Positions 1 to 5,989 of a stretch of DNA of 24,009 nt are shown piece by piece. The notes under the pieces are model-generated. The model was not told the origin of the DNA and did no database searches. It saw only the letters and a list, made by a program, of their open reading frames with translations. Where the stretch lies: contig JAVBPB010000119.1 in assembly GCA_031549965.1 (NCBI GenBank), forward strand, positions 1 to 24,009, written 5' to 3'. The position numbers were made by a program, and so were the translations under genes. Position 1 is the stretch's first letter, and each line of letters starts with the position of its first letter. Origin of the DNA: JAVBPB01 sp031549965 (GTDB lineage Bacteria; Bacillota; Clostridia; Lachnospirales; Lachnospiraceae).

Positions 1-1
1 T

Positions 2-226
2 GAGACTATGATGCTTTTTCATAGGCTCATTGGAATGTTTGGCTTATCTGATTTTTTCATAAATTATAATGTTTTTCTGAGGGGGCGGTATCTAAAAGGC
101 AATGCGTTCGTTACACAAAAACCTTAAGTTGACGACATTGATCGTCCGATGAGACGTTTATATTTTTTACAAGACTTGCAAGGGCTTGTAAAAAATATGC
201 TGAGGGAGGGTAAGGCAAACAATTAA
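2..226 (+). pseudogene. Possible C-terminal remnant of a coding sequence, interrupted by one stop
   Basis: Frame +2 is open from the window edge to a TAA at 125-127, then open again to a TAA at 224-226. The conceptual product has a charged, protein-like tail containing DDIDRPMRRLYFLQDLQ and ending GKANN. I do not recognise the family. The region is richer in G than its surroundings, and the second part lies across a perfect inverted repeat (161-197), so this may be the end of a decayed mobile element. It may equally be non-coding, because 30-40 open codons can occur by chance. The gene would begin outside the window. Confidence 0.25.
161..197. repeat. Perfect 13-bp inverted repeat
   Basis: Arm 161-173 (TATTTTTTACAAG) is exactly complementary to 185-197, with an 11-base loop that itself contains the palindrome CTTGCAAG. 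The stem is AT-rich rather than GC-rich and no U-tract follows on either strand, so it is not a standard terminator, although it lies downstream of the minus-strand cvfB operon. It could be a protein-binding site or the end of a mobile element. Confidence 0.6.
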
Positions 227-248
227 ATAATTATACAACTGTATTCAT

Positions 249-286
249 CTGAAAAATTTGAAAGACTAAATCAAGGACTTTTTCAG
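249..286. repeat. 8-bp inverted repeat downstream of the cvfB-like gene
   Basis: CTGAAAAA at 249-256 pairs exactly with TTTTTCAG at 279-286 across a 22-base loop. It lies 17 bases past the stop of the minus-strand gene at 303 and could be a weak transcription end for it. The stem is poor in GC, so this is tentative. Confidence 0.35.
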
Positions 287-302
287 TGACCTCACAAAAA
301 TC

Positions 303-1136
303 CTATCTCTTTTCTATAGAATCATGGTTTATACTTATTTTACCTTCTTTAAGTAATTTTCCAATAGCTCTCTTGAATGCATTTTTACTTAGACCGAATT
401 CACTTTTTATTAGTTCAGGGTTTGAGCTGTCAGAGAAAGGAAGAGAGCCGCCACCTTGCTCTAGTTTTAAATAGATTAGTTCAGAGTCGGAGTCTATTTG
501 AACTGGTATTTTCTCTCTAGTACTTAAATTTAGTTTTCCGTCTTCCCTTATACTGGTAACCCTGGCTTCTACGCTGTCGCCAACATGATATTTTGAATAA
601 ATTTCATTTTTATTTATTAAGCCGTAATATGCGTTGTCAATGGCTATAAATATACCAAATTCTTCTTTTATGTCATAGACAGTGCCTATAACTTTGTCGT
701 TTGGATTGTATTTAGTGGTTGTTGACAGAAGATTGTGGATTTTCATTGTGGCACATAAACGTTCGCTTTTGTCAATGTATAAGCTTACCAGATAGTAGCT
801 ATTGCTTTTTACTCTTTCAGTTTGTTCTTTGAACGGTAAAAGGAGATCCTTTTCAAGACCCCAATCTAAGAAAGCACCAATTGAACCAACTTCAATTACT
901 TTAAGGAGAGCAAGCTGACCTAATTCAAGGGCGGGGAACTTTGTTGTGGCTATTAGTCGGTCTTCAGAGTCTTTGTATACAAAAACTTCGATTTCTGTGC
1001 CAATTGTTGCTTTTGGGGGGATATATTTTTTCGGTAATAATATGGAGTGCTTGTCCGTTGGATTTTTAGCTAAGTAGAAGCCAAAATCAGTGGTTCTTAC
1101 AACTACAAGTGTCTGGATTTTTCCTAATTCAATCAT
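303..1136 (-). CDS. cvfB: CvfB-like RNA-binding protein (S1 domains plus winged helix)
   Basis: The 277-residue product matches the CvfB/YitL architecture: three S1-like beta-barrels (about residues 1-67, 70-135 and 145-208) followed by a C-terminal winged-helix segment (about 213-277) ending in FKRAIGKLLKEGKI. The third barrel is the clearest S1 domain (GTVYDIKEEFGIFIAI, then a lysine/arginine-rich end). In staphylococci CvfB affects virulence gene expression and binds RNA; here a general RNA-binding regulatory role in the cytoplasm is inferred from the family. It begins 12 bases after the stop of the upstream thioesterase gene on the same strand, with AAGGAT as ribosome binding site, so the two are probably co-transcribed. 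The length is normal for the family. Its cellular target cannot be read from the sequence. Confidence 0.87.
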   Translation of the reverse strand: MIELGKIQTLVVVRTTDFGFYLAKNPTDKHSILLPKKYIPPKATIGTEIEVFVYKDSEDRLIATTKFPALELGQLALLKVIEVGSIGAFLDWGLEKDLLLPFKEQTERVKSNSYYLVSLYIDKSERLCATMKIHNLLSTTTKYNPNDKVIGTVYDIKEEFGIFIAIDNAYYGLINKNEIYSKYHVGDSVEARVTSIREDGKLNLSTREKIPVQIDSDSELIYLKLEQGGGSLPFSDSSNPELIKSEFGLSKNAFKRAIGKLLKEGKISINHDSIEKR

Positions 1137-1148
1137 AATTTAATCCTT

Positions 1149-1856
1149 TCAATTTTTGTCAAATGAAATAATGGCGTATGGTTTTTGGTTGTTGTCAGAA
1201 AGTACTACCGTGTAGCTTTCATCATCTTCCCCTAAATAGGGAGTAATAATGTGAGACAGCGTGGCAGGTTTTTTATATTCAGCTCTCATTGTGGTGGGTA
1301 GAAATCCTAGTGGGAGAATTTCTTGAGCCATTCGTACGTATTGACCATTATTAACATGATTATTGGTATCTATGTCGCTTTTAACAACATCAAATGATTT
1401 AAAAGCGGTAAGGTTATTAGGGATATTTATTTTTCTTTTAACCTCTTCTAAATTTAGCTTGGGCTCTAATTTATAATTAAAAAAATCTTCCTCAGTAATT
1501 CTGACCGGACGATTTTTTATGGTATCAACTAAGACCCATATGGAGTTGGCAAGTGCACAAATTTCACCGACACTATCTTTAATAATAAAATTTCGGTATC
1601 CACACATGCCAGAAAAATCATAAGGCCAGGTAGAAACTTCAATATTTTCAAATAATTTAGGAAATCTGTTTACAACAATGTGCCAGGATGTCATAAGCCA
1701 CGCTCTGTTACGACTTTCTAAATAGCCTACACCCATTCCCATATCTTCGGAGTTAAAAGTACTGCAATCCTGAAAATAATTAATGATTCCAAAATAATCT
1801 AAAACTTTATCTTTATTTACTTCACTGTATCTTATTCTGCTGTTTATTGTATACAT
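1149..1856 (-). CDS. Acyl-ACP thioesterase
   Basis: This 235-residue protein has the double hot-dog layout of bacterial acyl-acyl carrier protein thioesterases, which hydrolyse acyl-ACP to free fatty acid and so end or divert fatty acid synthesis in the cytoplasm. The N-terminal hot dog includes the RAWLMTSWHI segment (51-60) typical of the family. The second hot dog begins near residue 153 and carries DIDTNNHVNNGQYV (161-174), the asparagine/histidine motif also found in plant FatA/FatB. Length is standard for the bacterial branch. The ATG is preceded by GAGAG. It is the first gene of a two-gene minus-strand operon with the S1 protein. Chain-length preference cannot be judged. Confidence 0.92.
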   Translation of the reverse strand: MYTINSRIRYSEVNKDKVLDYFGIINYFQDCSTFNSEDMGMGVGYLESRNRAWLMTSWHIVVNRFPKLFENIEVSTWPYDFSGMCGYRNFIIKDSVGEICALANSIWVLVDTIKNRPVRITEEDFFNYKLEPKLNLEEVKRKINIPNNLTAFKSFDVVKSDIDTNNHVNNGQYVRMAQEILPLGFLPTTMRAEYKKPATLSHIITPYLGEDDESYTVVLSDNNQKPYAIISFDKN

Positions 1857-1893
1857 ATATTATTCTCTCAATCTTATATATTAAAAATACTTA

Positions 1894-1899
1894 ATTATA
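1894..1899 (-). promoter_or_regulatory. Candidate -10 box for the thioesterase/cvfB operon
   Basis: On the minus strand this reads TATAAT, 37 bases before the thioesterase start codon. No good -35 box stands 16-18 bases upstream (the position is a T-tract), so the promoter is tentative. It lies in the 160-bp gap shared with the divergent ridA promoter. Confidence 0.4.
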
Positions 1900-1955
1900 G
1901 TAACATATTATTGTAAAAAAAACAATATAAGTACTGTATAAAAGTAAAACAGAAG

Positions 1956-1984
1956 TTGACATATGCTAATAAAGGGAATATAAT
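1956..1984 (+). promoter_or_regulatory. Sigma-A type promoter of ridA
   Basis: TTGACA at 1956-1961 and TATAAT at 1979-1984 are separated by exactly 17 bases, a full consensus housekeeping promoter. It would start transcription near 1991, giving a leader of about 26 bases before the ridA ATG with its GGAGG site. Confidence 0.9.
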
Positions 1985-2016
1985 TCAATCAAAAGTGAAT
2001 ATTTTGGAGGAAAGAA

Positions 2017-2394
2017 ATGAAGAAAATAATAAGTACAGATATGGCACCAAAAGCTATAGGACCATATTCTCAAGCAATAGAAGCTAATGGCTTTATATTT
2101 ACATCAGGAATTATTCCTATTAATCCTAAAGATCAATCCTTAGTAACAGGTAATGTTAAAGAACAAGCAGACAGAGTACTTAAAAACCTTTCTGCATTGT
2201 TAGAAGCATCAGGTACAACTTTGGAAAATGTAATAAAAACAACAGTATTTATTAAAGATATGAATGATTTTGCAACCATTAATGAAGTATATGCAAATTA
2301 TTTTAAAAACGAGTGTCCTGCTCGTTCATGTGTAGAGGTAGCAAGACTTCCAAAAGATGTATTAATAGAGATGGAAGCTATAGCACTGAAGTAA
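2017..2394 (+). CDS. ridA: RidA family enamine/imine deaminase
   Basis: The 125-residue product is a full-length Rid/YjgF/YER057c protein. RidA hydrolyses reactive enamines and imines such as 2-aminoacrylate, released by PLP enzymes like threonine dehydratase, to the keto acid and ammonia, protecting the cytoplasm from enzyme damage. The family signature is intact: IGPYSQAI (14-21), FTSGIIP (28-34), and CPARSCVEVARLPKDVLIEMEAIA at the end. R103 and E118 correspond to the substrate-binding arginine and the acidic residue of archetypal RidA. Translation starts at an ATG after GGAGG. It has its own consensus promoter and appears monocistronic; no biosynthetic partner gene is adjacent. Confidence 0.97.
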   Translation: MKKIISTDMAPKAIGPYSQAIEANGFIFTSGIIPINPKDQSLVTGNVKEQADRVLKNLSALLEASGTTLENVIKTTVFIKDMNDFATINEVYANYFKNECPARSCVEVARLPKDVLIEMEAIALK

Positions 2395-2406
2395 AAGGGT
2401 TGATTA

Positions 2407-2429
2407 TTCACTGATTGGTCACCAGTGAA
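2407..2429 (+). terminator. Weak hairpin after ridA
   Basis: TTCACTG (2407-2413) pairs with CAGTGAA (2423-2429) around a 9-base loop, 12 bases past the ridA stop. An A-rich rather than U-rich stretch follows, so it may slow rather than end transcription. Confidence 0.35.
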
Positions 2430-2457
2430 AAATGATAAAAAAAGTTTAAAAATATAT

Positions 2458-2485
2458 TTGTTTATTTAGAAAAATAGTATATAAT
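2458..2485 (+). promoter_or_regulatory. Candidate promoter of the methyltransferase/CPBP operon
   Basis: TTGTTT at 2458-2463 and TATAAT at 2480-2485 with a 16-base spacer lie about 50 bases before the TTG start at 2534. The -10 box is perfect and the -35 is partial. Confidence 0.55.
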
Positions 2486-2533
2486 TAATATGTATTATAA
2501 AACAGTTTAATAAATTGAGAGGAGGAGTCGCAG

Positions 2534-3124
2534 TTGGACTCGATTGATTATTACGATAAGTATGCAGGAGCTTATTATCAGGACACAGTAAATAATTCCA
2601 TGGAAGATATCTTGGAAAAATTTGTTGAGTATTTGCCAGAGGACGCAAGTGTACTAGATCTTGGATGCGGTTCTGGAAGAGACAGTCTTTATCTAATAGA
2701 AAACGGATATTCAGTAACAGCAATAGATGGTTCAAAAGAAATGTGCGAATTAGCAGAGATACATACAGGTCAGGATGTATTAAATATGGAATTTGATGAG
2801 CTTGATTTTGAAGATGTATTTGAAGGAGTATGGGCTTGTGCATCATTACTTCATGTTGAACCCAAAGATATGATAAACATTTTATCTAAAATATATACAA
2901 GCTTAAAAGACAATGGAATTTTATATATGTCGTTTAAGTATGGAGATTTTCAGGGATTTAGAAAGGGAAGATATTTTGTTGATTACACTACAAAATCAAT
3001 GAGGGAACTTCTTAGAAATCAGGATTATTTTGAAATAATGGATATTTGGAAAAGCGAAGACAATAGAGACAATCAGGATCAAATCTGGCTAAATGTATTC
3101 CTAAAGAAGAAAAATGAAGATTAA
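2534..3124 (+). CDS. Class I SAM-dependent methyltransferase
   Basis: The 196-residue product shows the Rossmann-type methyltransferase core: motif I LDLGCGSGRD (41-50), the acidic end of strand 2 (VTAIDGS, 61-67), and a strand-4 segment FEGVWACASLLHVEPKD (96-112) typical of small TehB/UbiE-like enzymes. It would transfer methyl from S-adenosylmethionine to an unknown substrate in the cytoplasm. The start is TTG, chosen because GAGGAGG stands 8-16 bases upstream and no ATG has a better site. The downstream CPBP protease gene begins 9 bases after its stop, so they form an operon. Substrate is not predictable from the sequence. Confidence 0.87.
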   Translation: MDSIDYYDKYAGAYYQDTVNNSMEDILEKFVEYLPEDASVLDLGCGSGRDSLYLIENGYSVTAIDGSKEMCELAEIHTGQDVLNMEFDELDFEDVFEGVWACASLLHVEPKDMINILSKIYTSLKDNGILYMSFKYGDFQGFRKGRYFVDYTTKSMRELLRNQDYFEIMDIWKSEDNRDNQDQIWLNVFLKKKNED

Positions 3125-3133
3125 GGACAAATT

Positions 3134-4081
3134 ATGAAAAGAATTAAGGAAATAAACTTAGTATTTTTAATAACAGTAATCAGCTCATTAATTATTCCGG
3201 AGTTACTTATGCTCTTTATAAAGGATATATTAATATTACAATGTATTTCTACCTTTGTTTTTGCCTCGCCGGCTATAATATATATCCTTATTAATAAAAT
3301 AAATATAATAGAATGTATCAGAATAAAAAAGGTTGGTATTTCTAATATAGTATTGTTAATATTATTCTCTTACCTAATAATGCCTTTATTATCTTTGGTA
3401 AATTTGATCTCAATGCTATTTGTAGAAAACCATGTTTCAAATACAATTAGCACTATTTTAAGTGGCAAACCTTTAATAGTTGGATTAATAACATTTGCTT
3501 TACTTCCTGCAATACTTGAGGAAGGTGTATACAGAGGATTATTTTATAATGAATATAGTAAAGTAAATGTATTAAAAGGTATGATATTAAGTAGTATAAT
3601 GTTTGGACTTTTGCACATGAATTTTAACCAAATGCTATATGCAATTTTAATGGGAATAATTTTTGTCTTAATAATAGAGGCAACAGATTCAATAATATCT
3701 GCTATGATAATACATTTTGTGATTAATGGTCATTCGGTGGTAATTAATCAATTAATGCCATATATTCAGAAGTTTTTATCTTCAGTTTACAAAGAGCAGA
3801 CATCAAGTGATATGTTATCGGCAGAAAGTATAACAAGACAAGAGTTATTGGCTAGTTTAATACCAGTTGCATTTTCGGCAGTGATATCTACTACTTTAGC
3901 AATAGTAACATTTATTACCATAGCTAAAAATTGTGACAAGTATAATCATATAAAAAGTATATTCAATTTAAATGGAATGAATCTTAAAAACAAGGTTGGC
4001 TTTGTTGATATATCTTTAGCTATTGCATTTGTGTTATGTATTGGAATGTGCGTTTATATGGAGATTGTTAGTTTGCATTAG
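3134..4081 (+). CDS. CPBP family intramembrane metalloprotease (Abi)
   Basis: The 315-residue integral membrane protein has about eight hydrophobic segments. The C-terminal half carries the CPBP/Rce1 motifs: LEEGVYRG with E129, E130 and R134, then FGLLHMN with H161, and IIHFVINGH with H194 and N198, the glutamate and histidine residues that form the metal-dependent active site. Family members cleave prenylated proteins in eukaryotes or act in peptide processing, immunity or membrane signalling in bacteria; the substrate here is unknown. A hydrophobic hairpin at about 237-261 and a final one at about 291-313 follow the domain. It is the second gene of an operon with the methyltransferase and is followed by a terminator. 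Confidence 0.92.
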   Translation: MKRIKEINLVFLITVISSLIIPELLMLFIKDILILQCISTFVFASPAIIYILINKINIIECIRIKKVGISNIVLLILFSYLIMPLLSLVNLISMLFVENHVSNTISTILSGKPLIVGLITFALLPAILEEGVYRGLFYNEYSKVNVLKGMILSSIMFGLLHMNFNQMLYAILMGIIFVLIIEATDSIISAMIIHFVINGHSVVINQLMPYIQKFLSSVYKEQTSSDMLSAESITRQELLASLIPVAFSAVISTTLAIVTFITIAKNCDKYNHIKSIFNLNGMNLKNKVGFVDISLAIAFVLCIGMCVYMEIVSLH

Positions 4082-4094
4082 ATGAGGTTTGAAT

Positions 4095-4127
4095 AAGTCC
4101 TTAACTTCTGGATTAAAGGACTTTTCT
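4095..4127 (+). terminator. Terminator of the methyltransferase/CPBP operon
   Basis: AAGTCCTT (4095-4102) pairs with AAGGACTT (4116-4123), and a T-rich tail TTTTCT overlaps the end of the stem. It begins 14 bases after the CPBP stop codon. Confidence 0.75.
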
Positions 4128-4285
4128 GCCAATCTATATCTGAATTTAAATACACCTACGTTTTTTGACGTACACGCTCTGAAAAATATCCTCAGAATTT
4201 TGCACAAGAAATTACAAAATGGTGTACTAGTATTTAAAAATGTTCCAACATACAATAGTATGAGCTTTCAATACTTTTACTTCTC
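4128..4285. other. Gene-free stretch with half of a dispersed hairpin repeat
   Basis: This part of the 336-bp gap between the CPBP gene and the minus-strand yjfB-like gene holds no convincing gene. A TTG-started open frame (4089-4391) crosses it, but it also runs through two terminators and a repeat, so I do not call it. The only clear structure is the partial copy of a repeat at 4197-4230. The sequence may be the residue of a decayed mobile element. Confidence 0.5.
4197..4230 (+). repeat. Dispersed repeat, partial copy (loop and right arm)
   Basis: The 33 bases from TTTTGCACAAGAAATTACAA to GGTGTACTAG (4198-4230) match 15865-15897 at 30 of 33 positions. The right arm here (CAAAATGGTGTACTAG) is the exact reverse complement of the left arm of the other copy, but the left arm is missing here. 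This indicates an originally symmetric hairpin element present at least twice in the window. Confidence 0.7.
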
Positions 4286-4315
4286 GAAAAAAGAAGTCAC
4301 CCATGGGCAACTTCT
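4286..4315 (-). terminator. Terminator of the yjfB-like gene
   Basis: Read on the minus strand, AGAAGT (4315-4310) pairs with ACTTCT (4297-4292) around a loop with a CCCATGGG palindrome, and is followed by a run of U (complement of 4287-4292). The U-tract shows that it serves the minus-strand gene whose stop is at 4418. Confidence 0.72.
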
Positions 4316-4417
4316 CATTCTTTTATATATTATATTCTTTGTCCCTAGTTCAGATAAATTTGATGCAGAAATTTTTTATAAAGCTTTATAGATTTTTTTG
4401 AAACGGTTAAAGTTTTG

Positions 4418-4594
4418 CTACACGCTAATATCAATGTTTTGACCTAAATGTGGTGAAACACTAGCTTCTAGCATTTTAGTAAGATCTTCACCACCTGACT
4501 GCATTTTTTCAATAGCCATTCCCATTAATGCTGTGCTTATATTATTTGAAACTTGTTGCTGTGACATAGCCATAGATAAAGCTGGGATATCCAT
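4418..4594 (-). CDS. YjfB family putative motility protein
   Basis: This 58-residue protein begins MDIPALSMAMSQQQVSNN and ends SVSPHLGQNIDISV, the two conserved ends of the YjfB family (in Bacillus, MDIPALS... and ...PHLGxNID). YjfB is listed as a putative motility protein because its gene is under flagellar-type control in Bacillus; its molecular role is unknown. The middle is a Met/Gln-rich amphipathic helix (about 8-48). No signal peptide or membrane segment is present. The ATG follows a strong AGGAGGT (complement of 4601-4607) at 6 bases. It is a single gene with its own terminator. No flagellar genes are in the window, and I see no clear sigma-D type promoter. Confidence 0.88.
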   Translation of the reverse strand: MDIPALSMAMSQQQVSNNISTALMGMAIEKMQSGGEDLTKMLEASVSPHLGQNIDISV

Positions 4595-4634
4595 ATAAAT
4601 ACCTCCTTTCTTTCACATTGTAGAGCCAGATATC

Positions 4635-4664
4635 ATATTATGTGTCTTATATACAATGCTTCAA
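4635..4664 (-). promoter_or_regulatory. Candidate promoter of the yjfB-like gene
   Basis: On the minus strand TTGAAG (complement of 4659-4664) and TAATAT (complement of 4635-4640) are 18 bases apart, about 41 bases before the start codon. Both boxes are imperfect. Confidence 0.4.
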
Positions 4665-4782
4665 TTAAGAATCTATAACAATATAAAATATTGATCATTA
4701 TTTAAATTTATATTCAAATAAAATACAAATAACATAAAATAATAATACTATAAAAACCCTATAAAGTAAATACTAATTATGG

Positions 4783-4788
4783 TATAAT
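4783..4788 (+). promoter_or_regulatory. Candidate -10 box of trxB
   Basis: A perfect TATAAT in the AT-rich gap upstream of trxB, 84 bases before its ATG. No convincing -35 box is seen at the expected spacing. A strong AAAGGAG site precedes the ATG. Confidence 0.4.
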
Positions 4789-4871
4789 TAAAATAAACAG
4801 ACAAATAATTTGAAAATTATAATTTAAAAAATTATCAAAACTAATAGTTAAAAAATAAAAGGAGCAAGAAG

Positions 4872-5792
4872 ATGGAAAAAATATACGACTTAATAATAAT
4901 TGGCTCTGGTCCAGCCGGTTTAGGAGCCTCAATATATGCTCAAAGAGCTGAATTGGATTTTATAATACTTGAAAAGGTAAGTATTAGCGGAGGGCAAATA
5001 TTAAGCACCTACGAAGTAGAAAATTATATGGGATTTTCTAAAATAAGTGGTTTTGAGCTAGGAACAAAATTTAGAGAACATGCAGACAGTCTTTTGGTAA
5101 AATTTGAAGAGGGAGAAGTGAATAATTTAACATTAGAAAATGAATTAAAATGGATTCACCTAGAAGATGGTAGAATTTTAAAAACCAAAACAATAATAAT
5201 TGCTACAGGTGCAAAATATAAAAAGCTCTTAGTAAAGGGTGAAGATAAATTAATGGGTATGGGAGTATCCTACTGTGCAACCTGTGATGGTGCATTTTTT
5301 AGAGGAAGGGAAGTTGCAGTAATCGGTGGAGGAGATGTTTCCATAGAAGATGCAATATATTTATCAAGAATTTGCAAAAAAGTATATGTAATACATCGTA
5401 GAAATGAATTCAGAGCAGCAAAAACCTTGGTTAGCAAATTGATCTCATTAGAAAATGTTGAAGTAATATGGGATAGTGTAGTGGAAGAAATTAAGGGAGA
5501 TGACTGTGTAGAAAATTTAGTTATTAAAAATATATTAAGTGAGGAAAACAAGGAAATAGAAGTAAGTGGTGTATTTATTGCAATTGGAACAACACCAAAT
5601 TCTGAAATGTTTAATGGAATAATTGATATGAATGATAACGGATATATTATTGCAGGTGAAGACTGCAAAACAAATGTAGAAGGAATCTATGCAGCTGGAG
5701 ATATAAGAACCAAAAAGTTAAGGCAAGTAATTACAGCAGCATCTGACGGAGCTAATGCAGTTACAAGTGTAGAAGAATATTTGAATAAATAG
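4872..5792 (+). CDS. trxB: Thioredoxin-disulfide reductase
   Basis: The 306-residue flavoprotein has the standard low-molecular-weight thioredoxin reductase layout. The FAD site is GSGPAG (11-16). The central NADPH domain contains the redox-active CATC (135-138), GGGDVS (152-157) and the HRRNEFRA motif whose arginines bind the NADPH phosphate, so it is NADPH-type rather than ferredoxin-type. The second FAD segment ends AAGDIRTKKLRQVITAASDGA. It reduces thioredoxin with NADPH and maintains cytoplasmic thiols. Length is normal. No thioredoxin gene adjoins it, which is common. It appears monocistronic, with a gap and a new promoter before the next gene. Confidence 0.95.
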   Translation: MEKIYDLIIIGSGPAGLGASIYAQRAELDFIILEKVSISGGQILSTYEVENYMGFSKISGFELGTKFREHADSLLVKFEEGEVNNLTLENELKWIHLEDGRILKTKTIIIATGAKYKKLLVKGEDKLMGMGVSYCATCDGAFFRGREVAVIGGGDVSIEDAIYLSRICKKVYVIHRRNEFRAAKTLVSKLISLENVEVIWDSVVEEIKGDDCVENLVIKNILSEENKEIEVSGVFIAIGTTPNSEMFNGIIDMNDNGYIIAGEDCKTNVEGIYAAGDIRTKKLRQVITAASDGANAVTSVEEYLNK

Positions 5793-5840
5793 TCAAATAT
5801 CGAATGATTCACTTAATGTAATTAAAGTAGAAAAACCAAG

Positions 5841-5884
5841 TTATTTACAAATTGTTAAGGAATAATTAATTATCTTGTAAATAA
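5841..5884. repeat. 10-bp inverted repeat just upstream of the NlpC/P60 promoter
   Basis: TTATTTACAA at 5841-5850 is the exact reverse complement of TTGTAAATAA at 5875-5884, with a 24-base AT-rich spacer. The right arm ends 3 bases before the -35 box at 5888. It could be a regulator binding site or a weak trxB terminator; no U-tract follows it. Confidence 0.5.
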
Positions 5885-5887
5885 AAG

Positions 5888-5916
5888 TTGACATAACATC
5901 CATATTTTGCTATAAT
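5888..5916 (+). promoter_or_regulatory. Sigma-A type promoter of the SH3/NlpC-P60 gene
   Basis: TTGACA (5888-5893) and TATAAT (5911-5916) with a 17-base spacer form a consensus promoter. The predicted leader is about 67 bases long. Confidence 0.88.
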
Positions 5917-5989
5917 TAGACCAATAAATTAGTTATTTTGTAACAAATTGTTGATAAATTAATTAGACGTAAAATTAGGAGGTAAAAGC

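Noticed and set aside
131..160. Hammerhead-like string around CGATGAGACG
   Set aside because: The conserved CUGANGA and GAAA core elements are not both present and no flanking stems fit a hammerhead ribozyme.
2407..2429. Hairpin after ridA as a full terminator
   Set aside because: It lacks a U-tract, so I list it only as a weak signal rather than a firm terminator.
2466..2846. Long minus-strand open frame opposite the methyltransferase
   Set aside because: Its Leu/His-rich product is the mirror of a clear methyltransferase and has no motif or ribosome binding site.
4089..4391. TTG-started 100-residue open frame after the CPBP gene
   Set aside because: It runs through the operon terminator, a dispersed repeat and a second terminator, has no conserved-looking domain, and its start has only a chance purine-rich sequence before it.
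5917..5989. c-di-GMP riboswitch in front of the wall hydrolase genes
   Set aside because: Given the c-di-GMP enzymes nearby I looked for the class I and II aptamer cores in leaders of all genes; none was seen.
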